DNA of 21,413 bases, taken from CAYSLA01 sp964431685 (GTDB lineage Bacteria; Armatimonadota; UBA5829). The DNA is taken from NCBI GenBank assembly GCA_964431685.1, contig CAYSLA010000049.1, forward strand, positions 1 through 21,413, in the 5' to 3' direction. The position numbers and the translations under genes are program-made. The first letter of the stretch is position 1. Every line of letters starts with the position of its first letter. The notes under the pieces are model-generated. The model did no database searches. It was not told the origin of the DNA and was given only the letters and a program-made list of their open reading frames with translations. This document shows, in pieces, positions 15,423 through 21,413 of this stretch.

Positions 15423-16541
15423 CTACTCTCTTTCGGTTCTTATAGTTCTTAGCACGTTCTCAACAAAATCTCCAAACAGGTATCCCTCGTCCAGCGGCCC
15501 CGCGGACGCTTCAGGGTGATACTGTATCGAGAATACCGGTAGGCTCTTGTGGCGCAGACCTTCCACAGTGCCGTCGTTCAAGTTTATATGCGTAACTTCA
15601 ACATCATTTGACAGGTTCGCGGGGTCTACAGCGTAACCGTGGTTCTGTGCTGTGATACTGACTTTTCCGGTGATCAGGTTCTTCACGGGGTGATTGGCGC
15701 CTCGGTGCCCGAACTTGAGCTTAAACGTGTCTCCCCCCAATGCAAGCCCCAGCATCTGGTGCCCCAGGCATATTCCCAAAATCGGCATCTTGCCTATCAG
15801 GTCGCGCATAGTTTCCACGCCCTGTGTGAGCCGCTTGGGGTCTCCCGGTCCGGGTGAGAAAACGACCCCGTCCACGTTGAGGTTCAGCACATCCTGGGGG
15901 GTTGCGTCAAACGGCAGGACGGTGACTTGGCATCCCTCATTAACCAGACAGCGCGCTATGTTTCTCTTTACGCCCATGTCGATCAACGCGATCCTGCAGA
16001 CTTGTTCCGGGCACGTTTCGAGTCTACTGCACTCGTCCCCGGCCCAGTCGTATCGCTTCGTCGTGGAAACGCGTTCAACAAAGTTGATCTCATCGTAGCC
16101 GGGCGCTTTCTCCAGCTCTGTCTTGAGCTCGGCAGTGGTCAGCTCGGTGCTCACTGCGCCCATCATAACTCCGCTGATTCGAAGCTTTCGGGTAAGCTTG
16201 CGTGTGTCGACTCCGGCGATTGAGACGATCCCGCCTTCAGTGAGATAGTCCCGCAGGCTTATGTTTGATCGCCAGTTGCTGTGAGCTTCGCAGAGCTCGC
16301 GGATTACGAATCCCTCAACCTGGATCTTTCCGGACTCGACATCCTCAGGGTTCACGCCATAGTTACCGACCAGAGGGTAGGTGAGCGTGAGAAGCTGTCC
16401 GGCAAATGAGGGGTCGGTCAGCATCTCCTGATAGCCCGTCATAGACGTGGAGAACACAGCTTCACCAATTGAAGTGCCTGTGGCGCCTACCGATTCGCCC
16501 TCAAAAACAGTCCCGTCTTGCAGTAGCAGTATTGATTTCAT
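15423..16541 (-). CDS. carA: Carbamoyl phosphate synthase small (glutaminase) subunit
   Basis: 372 residues from ATG 16541. It hydrolyses glutamine and channels ammonia to CarB. The N-terminal CPSase small-chain domain shows MKSILLLQDGTVFEGESVGA and FSTSMTGYQEMLTDPSFAGQ. The C-terminal class I glutamine amidotransferase domain has the nucleophile C258 in GICLGHQ and the partners H342 and E344 in QYHPEASAGP, so the triad is intact. Length is normal. The upstream Shine-Dalgarno is weak. The stop is one base from the carB ATG (TAGTATG on the coding strand), implying coupled translation. The 130-nt spacer to pyrE holds only a minor 5-bp hairpin (16611-16624) and no PyrR site, so expression should depend on the promoter before pyrR. 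Confidence 0.98.
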   Translation of the reverse strand: MKSILLLQDGTVFEGESVGATGTSIGEAVFSTSMTGYQEMLTDPSFAGQLLTLTYPLVGNYGVNPEDVESGKIQVEGFVIRELCEAHSNWRSNISLRDYLTEGGIVSIAGVDTRKLTRKLRISGVMMGAVSTELTTAELKTELEKAPGYDEINFVERVSTTKRYDWAGDECSRLETCPEQVCRIALIDMGVKRNIARCLVNEGCQVTVLPFDATPQDVLNLNVDGVVFSPGPGDPKRLTQGVETMRDLIGKMPILGICLGHQMLGLALGGDTFKLKFGHRGANHPVKNLITGKVSITAQNHGYAVDPANLSNDVEVTHINLNDGTVEGLRHKSLPVFSIQYHPEASAGPLDEGYLFGDFVENVLRTIRTERE

Positions 16542-16671
16542 AATTCGGTTTCCCAGTCAGTTACGCAGCGTTTGAGATGCATGGGCTCAGCCTGCGTTGC
16601 CCGTTGTCTGGGACACCTTTGTCCTGAACAGCCCGGAGCACACTCCTCAACGCGTTCGGAACGACAATCGA

Positions 16672-17268
16672 CTACGCAAACTGATGCTCTTTGATGAACT
16701 TGGCAACCTTGGTGCGCATCTGTGGCTCAATCTTCTCTGCCTCCACCAATGCCTCGATCACCTGCATAAGAGTCCCCAGGGAGTGCAGGCTGTAGCCGCG
16801 CCGCGCCAGTTGCCGTTTGCCTCCCTGCTCGCGGTCCAGTATCACCAGAACGTCTGTAATGATCATCCCCGCGGCCTCGAGCGGTTCGATGGCCTCGAAC
16901 TTGCTGGCGCCGTCAGTGATGATATCATCGATCACCAGAACACGCTCGCCTTCTTCGTAGGTGCCCTCAATGAGCTTTCCAGTGCCGTACTCTTTTGCCT
17001 CTTTCCGCGGATATATGAGCGGTATGTTCCCAGCGATCGCGGCGGCGACGCCCAGTGGAAGTCCGGCATAGGGGATTCCGGCGATTCTGTCGCAGCCGAT
17101 CTCCTTTGCCTTGTCAGCCAGCGCCTGGCCGACGTCAGCCAGCAGCGACGGAAGCGATGTCAGAACCCGGAAGTCCACGTATACTGGCGACATCAGCCCG
17201 CTCTTCAGCTTGAACTTGCCAAACTTCACACAACCGGCATCGAATAGCTTTACATAAAGATCTGTCAT
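16672..17268 (-). CDS. pyrE: Orotate phosphoribosyltransferase
   Basis: 198 residues from ATG 17268, chosen for the excellent AAAGGAG at 17277-17283 seven bases upstream; the frame is open to 17334 but that part is repeat-containing spacer. The enzyme transfers the phosphoribosyl group of PRPP to orotate, giving OMP. It shows the type I PRTase fold: the N-terminal hood FGKFKLKSGLMSPVYVDFR, then IPYAGLPLGVAAA, the flexible catalytic loop PRKEAKEYGTGKLIEG (88-103), and the PRPP motif VLVIDDIITDGAS (110-122). The catalytic-loop lysines are present. It is separated from pyrC by 169 nt filled with three 23-nt hairpins (B2, B3, B5). Confidence 0.96.
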   Translation of the reverse strand: MTDLYVKLFDAGCVKFGKFKLKSGLMSPVYVDFRVLTSLPSLLADVGQALADKAKEIGCDRIAGIPYAGLPLGVAAAIAGNIPLIYPRKEAKEYGTGKLIEGTYEEGERVLVIDDIITDGASKFEAIEPLEAAGMIITDVLVILDREQGGKRQLARRGYSLHSLGTLMQVIEALVEAEKIEPQMRTKVAKFIKEHQFA

Positions 17269-17320
17269 CTCGAAACTCCTTTGGGCAGACACGCCCGATA
17301 ACCGCCGCCACACTTCCATA

Positions 17321-17343
17321 ATTCGCGGGCGCATGCCCCGAAT
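17321..17343 (+). repeat. 23-nt bulged hairpin, copy B2
   Basis: ATTCG, bulged C, GGGC, loop GCAT, GCCC, CGAAT: complete stem. The outermost pair is A-T where B4 has C-G, a compensatory change. Together with B3 it forms a 41-nt tandem, sharing the tail CGCACTAG. Confidence 0.8.
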
Positions 17344-17361
17344 CGCACTAGTCGCGCCATA

Positions 17362-17384
17362 CTTCCCGGGCGAGTGCCCCGAAG
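17362..17384 (+). repeat. 23-nt bulged hairpin, copy B3
   Basis: CTTCC, bulged C, GGGC, loop GAGT, GCCC, CGAAG: one mismatch at the innermost pair of the outer stem, otherwise complete. It lies in the pyrC-pyrE spacer. Confidence 0.75.
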
Positions 17385-17403
17385 CGCACTAGCCCCCGCC
17401 ACG

Positions 17404-17426
17404 CTTCGGGACAAACGTCCGCGAAG
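17404..17426 (-). repeat. 23-nt bulged hairpin, copy B5
   Basis: On the minus strand CTTCG, bulged C, GGAC, loop GTTT, GTCC, CGAAG. Relative to B4 the inner stem GGGC/GCCC has become GGAC/GTCC, a clean compensatory pair change. It is inverted relative to B2 and B3. Confidence 0.8.
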
Positions 17427-17437
17427 CATAAGTCCAA

Positions 17438-18781
17438 CTACACACTCGCCTTCGCGTCCTCGCACTTCAGCGTTTCGGCGCCGAAAACTACTTTTCCCCC
17501 GACCACGGTCGCGGCGGCCCTTCCAGTCAGTTCTATACCCTCAAATGGAGTGTTTCTCCCTTTTGAGCGGAATTCGCTGGACCGCACCACTGTTTTCGCG
17601 CCCGTGTCCAGTATGGTGATGTCAGCATCCGCGCCGACCGCGAGCGTCCCTGTGGTAGGCCCGACACTCTTGTCGGGCGATGTGGTCAGCCCCAGCGCTT
17701 TGGCCGGGCCGATGGTCAGCTTCGCAATCACGTCCGAAAGAGAAAGCTTCTCAGTTTCGACCAGCTTCGTAAGCGTCAAGCCGAGTGCAGTCTCAAGCCC
17801 TGACATCCCGAACGCTGCGTACTGAAGCTCAACTTCCTTATCTTCCAGCGAATGTGGTGCGTGGTCGGTGGCTATGACATCGATTGTCCCATCAGCCAAA
17901 CCCGCGATCACCGCATCAACGTCGCCCTGCGTTCGCAGCGGAGGACAGCACTTGGCATTCGTATCATACTCCACCAACGCTTGATCGGTAAGCGAGAAGT
18001 ACTGAGGGCATGTCTCAGCCGTCACCCGTAAGCCCTTCGTTTTGGCCGCTCTGACCAGGTCTACACCGCCGGCTGTGGTCACGTGCTGAATGTGCAGTCT
18101 GCACCGGGCAAGCTCTGCCAGGGCGATGTTCCGGGCGATCATGATCTCTTCGGCCTGTCGAGGCCACGGCCTGAGTCCAAGCATCGAGCAGGTGACGCCT
18201 TCGTTCATCACGGCGTCCGCCGTCATTGTCCTGTCCTCGCAGTGCGTAAGCACCGGGACATCGAACATCCGGCTGTACTCCATTACGCGCCGCATAAGAT
18301 CCGCGCTTTGCACAGGAAAGGCGTCGTCGGATATCGCCACTGCACCAGCCTTGACCATATCGCCAATCTCGGCCATCTCGACACACTCGTTGGCCTTTGT
18401 AGCGGCCCCGGTCGTCAGCACCCTAACTGAGGTCTTGCCTCCGCGGCTCAGCACGTACTCTACCAGAGCCCCGCTGTCCACCGCCGGCTTCGTGTTCGGC
18501 ATTCCGACGATTGTTGTGAACCCTCCAGCCGCCGCCGCGCAACCCGCAGTTTCGATGGTTTCTTTATGCTCAAATCCGGGCTCACGCATGTGGACGTGCA
18601 TATCTATCAGACCGGGCGTCACCACCAGCCCGGACACGTCATAGACCTGAGCGCCAATCGCTGCGCCGGATTCGACCCTGCCGACCTGCGCGATCTTCCC
18701 GTCTTCAATCAAAACACTGGCAGTCTCGTCGATCCCCTGTGATGGGTCGACTACCCGTCCGCCCTTAAGCAGCAGTCGCAT
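17438..18781 (-). CDS. pyrC: Dihydroorotase, type I, with repeat-encoded insertion
   Basis: 447 residues from ATG 18781, overlapping the end of pyrB by 17 nt. It closes carbamoyl aspartate to dihydroorotate. This amidohydrolase TIM barrel shows DMHVHMREPG (metal ligands H62, H64; substrate R66), SDDAFPV (D152/D153, in place of the carboxylated-Lys region), the ligands H180 and H233, and ATDHAPHS with catalytic D306. Family members normally pass directly from NPAxxLGL to GTLxxGADAD. Here about ten extra residues (TTSPDKSVGPT, about 366-376) sit between them, and exactly this stretch is coded by a GTAG hairpin (17653-17678). The active site is complete, so the enzyme is expected to work; the insert falls in the surface region near the C-terminal beta domain. 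The stop is TAG. Confidence 0.96.
   Translation of the reverse strand: MRLLLKGGRVVDPSQGIDETASVLIEDGKIAQVGRVESGAAIGAQVYDVSGLVVTPGLIDMHVHMREPGFEHKETIETAGCAAAAGGFTTIVGMPNTKPAVDSGALVEYVLSRGGKTSVRVLTTGAATKANECVEMAEIGDMVKAGAVAISDDAFPVQSADLMRRVMEYSRMFDVPVLTHCEDRTMTADAVMNEGVTCSMLGLRPWPRQAEEIMIARNIALAELARCRLHIQHVTTAGGVDLVRAAKTKGLRVTAETCPQYFSLTDQALVEYDTNAKCCPPLRTQGDVDAVIAGLADGTIDVIATDHAPHSLEDKEVELQYAAFGMSGLETALGLTLTKLVETEKLSLSDVIAKLTIGPAKALGLTTSPDKSVGPTTGTLAVGADADITILDTGAKTVVRSSEFRSKGRNTPFEGIELTGRAAATVVGGKVVFGAETLKCEDAKASV
17653..17678 (+). repeat. GTAG-type hairpin C2 inside the pyrC coding region
   Basis: GTAG (17655-17658 area), then stem GCCCGACA / TGTCGGGC with a 4-nt loop. Twenty-five of 26 bases are identical to the reverse complement of spacer repeat 995-1020. 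On the pyrC strand it encodes PDKSVGPT in frame. Confidence 0.85.
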
Positions 18782-19703
18782 TTCCGGCGCCTCCCAAAAG
18801 CAGATAAAGCAGAGCCATCCTTACGGCGAGCCCATTGGTAACCTGTTCGGTGATAACCGCGCATCCGGAGTCTGCCACGTCCGGGCTGATTTCCACACCA
18901 CGGTTCATCGGGCCAGGGTGCAACACCGTCACATCGGGCGCAGCCCTCTTGAGCCGATCAGTCGTGATCCCGAACAGATCGTGATACTCTCGTATGCTCG
19001 GAATGAACCCACGGTCCATTCGCTCCATCTGGATTCTCAGAACGTTTACCACGTCTACTCCGTCAATTGCTTCGCCGAGGTCTGTGTAGACCTTCGCTGG
19101 AAGCGCCTCGACCTCGGCGGGCAGGAGTGTGCTTGGCCCGCACAGCCTGACCTCTGCGCCCATCTTCGACAGCCCCCATAGGTTTGACCTGGCAACCCGG
19201 CTGTGCATAATGTCGCCGACGATCAGCACCTTCAGCCCGTCCAATCGGCCTTTGTGCTCCAGGATAGTGAACATATCGAGCAGACCCTGGGTCGGGTGTT
19301 CGTGCAGACCGTCGCCGGCGTTGATCACGTGGCCCTGCACTGTCTTTGCCGCGAAATGCGCTGCCCCGCCTGCGCCGTGCCGGATTACAAAGAGATCGAT
19401 GCCCATCGCCTGCAGGGTAAGCAGCGTGTCCTTGAACGACTCTCCCTTGTTGATGGACGACCCGGCAACGGAGATGCTGGTTGTGTCAGCGCTCATTATC
19501 TTGGCCGCCAGCTCGAAGCTGGTGCGGGTGCGCGTCGAGTTCTCATAGAACAACGTGCAGACTGACTTGCCTCGCAAGATCGGCACCTTCTTCACCGGCC
19601 GCGAGAGAATTTCCTTGTTCGAAGCCGCAGTTTCCAGTATCAGCGAGATTTCGTCGGGCGCCATATCCTGCAGACCCAGCACGTCTTTTCTTTGCAGCAT
19701 CAT
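18765..19703 (-). CDS. pyrB: Aspartate carbamoyltransferase catalytic subunit
   Basis: 312 residues from the first of two adjacent ATGs (19703), which is nine bases after GGAGG (19713-19717). It condenses carbamoyl phosphate with aspartate. The carbamoyl phosphate loop STRTRTSFE (56-64) is intact. HPTQGLLDMFTI and the C-terminal HPGPMNRGVEISPDV (aspartate-domain signature) are also present. Length is normal for a catalytic chain. No pyrI regulatory subunit gene adjoins, so an unregulated trimer of the Bacillus type is likely. The end overlaps pyrC. A 113-nt spacer with two 23-nt hairpins separates it from pyrR, but no PyrR-binding site or T-run terminator is visible there, unlike in B. subtilis where attenuators recur between genes. 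Confidence 0.97.
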   Translation of the reverse strand: MMLQRKDVLGLQDMAPDEISLILETAASNKEILSRPVKKVPILRGKSVCTLFYENSTRTRTSFELAAKIMSADTTSISVAGSSINKGESFKDTLLTLQAMGIDLFVIRHGAGGAAHFAAKTVQGHVINAGDGLHEHPTQGLLDMFTILEHKGRLDGLKVLIVGDIMHSRVARSNLWGLSKMGAEVRLCGPSTLLPAEVEALPAKVYTDLGEAIDGVDVVNVLRIQMERMDRGFIPSIREYHDLFGITTDRLKRAAPDVTVLHPGPMNRGVEISPDVADSGCAVITEQVTNGLAVRMALLYLLLGGAGNATAA

Positions 19704-19729
19704 CCTATCCCGCCTCCTTAGACAGAATG

Positions 19730-19753
19730 CTTCTCGAGCGTGTTGCCCCGAAG
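19730..19753 (+). repeat. 23-nt-type bulged hairpin, copy B7 (degenerate, 24 nt)
   Basis: CTTCT, bulged C, GAGC, 5-nt loop, GCCC, CGAAG: outer stem mostly kept, inner stem with mismatches. It lies 45 nt before the intact copy B4, both in the pyrR-pyrB spacer. Confidence 0.55.
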
Positions 19754-19774
19754 CCCCAAACCTATGCGCCCATA

Positions 19775-19797
19775 CTTCGCGGGCGTGTGCCCCGAAG
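19775..19797 (+). repeat. 23-nt bulged hairpin, copy B4 (consensus-like)
   Basis: CTTCG, bulged C, GGGC, loop GTGT, GCCC, CGAAG: all nine pairs intact. It sits 20 nt after the pyrR stop (in the direction of transcription) and lacks a T-run, so it is not an intrinsic terminator. Confidence 0.85.
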
Positions 19798-19816
19798 TCT
19801 GACTCCTGTAGCCTGA

Positions 19817-20353
19817 TTATTCCTTCGCTATCAGCACAGCGTCCTCGCCCTTGGTCTCCTGCCAGTAGACCTCGACAATCTCGCGCAGGGCAGTTGGCAG
19901 GTTCTTGCCTACGTAGTCCGCCCGGATGGGCAGCTCTCTGTGCCCTCTGTCGATCAGAACAGCAAGCTGGATCACCGCCGGTCTGCCGAGGTCCATAATC
20001 GCGTCCAGGCCGCTGCGAGTGGTGCGGCCGGTAAACAGCACTTCATCGACCAGTATGACCGTCTGGCCGGTAACATCGAACGGTATGTCGCTTGCCCCGA
20101 CGACCTTGGCGCCTCTGGTGGCGAAGTCATCCCTGTACATAGCAACGTTCAGGCTCCCTACAGGGACCTGAACGCCTTCAAGCTTGCTAATCATCTCAGC
20201 CAGGCGGTTCGCCATCGGAACCCCACGGTTCTGTATGCCGATGATGACCAGGTTCTCAGCGCCTTTGTTGCGCTCGATGATCTCGTGAGCGATACGCATC
20301 AGAGCACGTCTGATCTCGTTTTCGTCCATTACCCGTTTTGCGTCCGCGCTCAT
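19817..20353 (-). CDS. pyrR: Pyrimidine operon attenuation protein / uracil phosphoribosyltransferase PyrR
   Basis: 178 residues from ATG 20353. The frame extends to 20392, but that part is the attenuator terminator, so the internal ATG behind GGGGGAG is chosen. PyrR binds pyr leader RNA when UMP/UTP is high and favours termination; it also has uracil PRTase activity. The type I PRTase fold is clear: IGIQNRGVPMANRLAE, VGSLNVAMYRDDF, and the PRPP motif VILVDEVLFTGRTTRS (99-114), followed by LIDRGHRELPIRADYVGKNLPT, a PyrR signature implicated in RNA binding. Length is typical (about 180). It is the first gene of the operon and is preceded by a leader carrying its own target site, so it regulates itself. 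Confidence 0.97.
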   Translation of the reverse strand: MSADAKRVMDENEIRRALMRIAHEIIERNKGAENLVIIGIQNRGVPMANRLAEMISKLEGVQVPVGSLNVAMYRDDFATRGAKVVGASDIPFDVTGQTVILVDEVLFTGRTTRSGLDAIMDLGRPAVIQLAVLIDRGHRELPIRADYVGKNLPTALREIVEVYWQETKGEDAVLIAKE

Positions 20354-20371
20354 AGTCTCCCCCAAATACGC

Positions 20372-20406
20372 AAAAAGCCTTCCCGGCTGCAATGCGCCAG
20401 AAGGCT
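20372..20406 (-). terminator. Intrinsic terminator of the pyr attenuator
   Basis: Stem AGCCTTC (20376-20382) / GAAGGCT (20400-20406) with a further inner GGC/GCC pairing and a T5 run on the transcript strand (20372-20376). It ends about 20 nt before the pyrR start. Its 5' arm overlaps the AGAAGG-complementary segment used by the antiterminator. Confidence 0.85.
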
Positions 20407-20455
20407 TGAAGATACACTAATCCCTGGGACAGTGACCTTCTCCGCCTCACTGGGC
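20399..20455 (-). promoter_or_regulatory. PyrR-binding attenuator: anti-antiterminator and antiterminator
   Basis: On the transcript strand, GCCCAGTGAGGCGG (20442-20455) matches the PyrR-binding consensus core CCNGNGAGGY. Hairpin CAGTGA (20447-20452) / TCACTG (20430-20435) encloses AGAAGG (20436-20441). When this hairpin is not held, AGAAGG can pair with CCTTCT (20399-20404), the 5' arm of the terminator, as antiterminator. This is the complete three-hairpin logic known from Bacillus pyr leaders: PyrR with UMP/UTP stabilises the first hairpin and transcription stops. Confidence 0.85.
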
Positions 20456-20478
20456 CGGCAATTAAAGGTTCTTGTAAG

Positions 20479-20507
20479 ATTATACGGATCAACGCCCCTG
20501 ATGTCAA
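20479..20507 (-). promoter_or_regulatory. Promoter of the pyr operon
   Basis: On the minus strand TTGACA (20502-20507), exactly 17 bp, TATAAT (20479-20484): a full consensus sigma70/sigmaA promoter. Predicted start near 20472, giving a leader of about 120 nt that holds the attenuator. Confidence 0.9.
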
Positions 20508-20584
20508 TGTATTTTTTTGGAAAAATGGTTGGGAACAGTCTGCCCACTGGTCTTTCGCGTTTCCGTTCCGGCACTCTCTGATCA

Positions 20585-20620
20585 GTCCCATACGTCCCAT
20601 CACTCCCATCCCTCCCACCG
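20585..20620. repeat. 9-nt tandem repeat with G-quadruplex motif on minus strand
   Basis: Four 9-nt units (GTCCCATAC, GTCCCATCA, CTCCCATCC, CTCCCACCG). The minus strand therefore has five GGG runs separated by 1, 2, 6 and 6 bases, fitting the G3N1-7 quadruplex rule. It lies between the divergent pyr and lipoprotein-gene promoters. The rest of the 356-nt gene-free stretch 20354-20709 holds only the pyr leader and the two promoters. Confidence 0.65.
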
Positions 20621-20661
20621 CAAGAAAACCACACGCCCCGTACCCGGCACGCCATTTCCTG

Positions 20662-20670
20662 TGGTATAAT
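20662..20670 (+). promoter_or_regulatory. Extended -10 promoter element
   Basis: TGGTATAAT: consensus -10 (20665-20670) with the extended TGn. There is no good -35 at 17 bp, as is usual for extended -10 promoters. It lies about 40 nt before the start of the downstream exported protein. Confidence 0.65.
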
Positions 20671-20709
20671 ATAAGCAGGCAAGGGTTGCCACATATCCAG
20701 GAGAATCCA

Positions 20710-21405
20710 ATGAGAGTATTCCTCGCCATATTTGCCTTGTTACTGCTCACCCTGTCCGCCTGCGTGCCTGGTCTTGCGCAGGACATGGAGCTTCACAGAG
20801 ACTTGCAATCCGGGCGGGTTGTGTTCATCACCGTCCCGAAGCCTGCTGCGTCATCTCTCCCGCAATCTCCCCGCGCCGGCAAGGCGTCAGCGCCGAAAGA
20901 CCCCATCCAATCCGCTTCGAGTTTTCTTGAGCAACACGGCCCCGAGTTCGGGGCTGCAGGCAAAGGAATGGACCTCACGTTTGTGCGCGCGGATGAGGAT
21001 CAACTTGGCATGACGCACGTGTCCTTCCGGCAGCGGTACTATGGAATCCCTGTAGTCGGGACCGGGGTGTCAGTACACCTGAGCAAAGACGGCGAAGTGG
21101 CGTCCGTAAGCACTGGGTCGGCTGACTGGATCGACGCTCCCACGTCGCCAGGAATCACCAGCAAACAAGCTGAGAAGATTGCAATTGATGCGATGATCAA
21201 GGAGTTCGCGCTTAAAGCCAGGCCGATAGTCTACGAGAACTCCCTTGTGGTATTTCCCAAGAGCTTAATCGAGAATTCCCCGGACACCACTTCGTATCTT
21301 GCATACGAGGTGAAACTTCGCGCGGAAGAGTTTGGAAGAGCGGCTGAGGATTGGATTATTGGCTCTATGGGAAACTTTGTGGGTAAGCGCCCAAATGATA
21401 TATGA
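20710..21405 (+). CDS. Exported FTP/PepSY propeptide-like protein, probably truncated
   Basis: 231 residues from ATG 20710, five bases after AGGAGA (20699-20704). The N-terminus MRVFLAIFALLLLTLSAC is a signal sequence with a lipobox (L15-S-A-C18); cleavage by signal peptidase I after GLAQ is the alternative. Residues about 75-145 look like the FTP domain of thermolysin-type (M4/M36) propeptides (FLEQHGPEFG, then MTHVSFRQRYYGIPVVGTGVSVHLSKDGEVASVSTG). The rest resembles PepSY (ITSKQAEKIAIDAM, YLAYEVKLRAEEF, EDWIIGSMGNFVGKRPNDI). In such proteins a metallopeptidase or other catalytic domain normally follows; here TGA ends the frame 8 nt before the window edge. It may be a stand-alone inhibitor-like protein, or a gene broken by a stop or frameshift. 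Confidence 0.7.
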   Translation: MRVFLAIFALLLLTLSACVPGLAQDMELHRDLQSGRVVFITVPKPAASSLPQSPRAGKASAPKDPIQSASSFLEQHGPEFGAAGKGMDLTFVRADEDQLGMTHVSFRQRYYGIPVVGTGVSVHLSKDGEVASVSTGSADWIDAPTSPGITSKQAEKIAIDAMIKEFALKARPIVYENSLVVFPKSLIENSPDTTSYLAYEVKLRAEEFGRAAEDWIIGSMGNFVGKRPNDI

Positions 21406-21413
21406 TATGGCAT

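Noticed and set aside
19775..19797. Hairpin B4 as a terminator or second pyr attenuator
   Set aside because: No T-run follows on the transcript strand and there is no PyrR-binding core in the spacer; the same hairpin occurs in unrelated places.

Overview
The window is a scaffold piece (one 100-N gap) of about 57% GC from a bacterium, most likely an uncultured one assembled from a metagenome. Lineage is inferred only. A class III-type prepilin, a PyrR-attenuated pyr operon, a Gfo/Idh/MocA dehydrogenase, an (alpha/alpha)6 glycosidase-like gene and abundant short palindromic intergenic repeats fit Armatimonadota or a neighbouring Terrabacteria phylum best. I would not put this above about 50%. 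There are no tRNA or rRNA genes, no transposases and no CRISPR array.

Layout, left half (mostly + strand). First comes the 3' part of a soluble PRC/MgtE_N/CBS protein, then a divergent NRAMP-family transporter, so this is probably a divalent-metal module. One nucleotide after the transporter starts a large glycosidase-like gene cut by a single in-frame TAG. A type IV-type prepilin runs into the assembly gap. After the gap come a Gfo/Idh/MocA oxidoreductase and an HI0933-family flavoprotein. Next is an iron block: a Fur-family repressor with its own promoter, then feoA, feoB and a previously easy-to-miss 56-residue protein with eight cysteines. The fur-family gene and feoA share a TTGCGA-N5-TYGCA palindrome that could be the repressor's operator.

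Right half (- strand). A complete pyrimidine operon reads right to left: promoter (TTGACA-17-TATAAT), PyrR-binding attenuator, pyrR, pyrB, pyrC, pyrE, carA, carB. It covers carbamoyl phosphate synthesis, the next two steps and orotate phosphoribosylation. pyrD and pyrF are not here. A REC-PilZ protein follows downstream on the same strand. Divergent from pyrR, at the right edge, is an exported or lipoprotein-type FTP/PepSY propeptide-like gene that ends just before the window edge.

The most unusual content is a set of small palindromes in the spacers. One family is a 23-nt hairpin (outer stem CTTCG/CGAAG, a constant bulged C, inner stem GGGC/GCCC, 4-nt loop) with seven copies whose stems show compensatory changes. 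The other is a 'GTAG plus 8-bp stem' hairpin whose stem sequence differs between copies. One GTAG hairpin lies in frame inside pyrC and appears to have added about ten residues to the enzyme. A near-identical copy (25 of 26 bases) is in the spacer at 995-1020.
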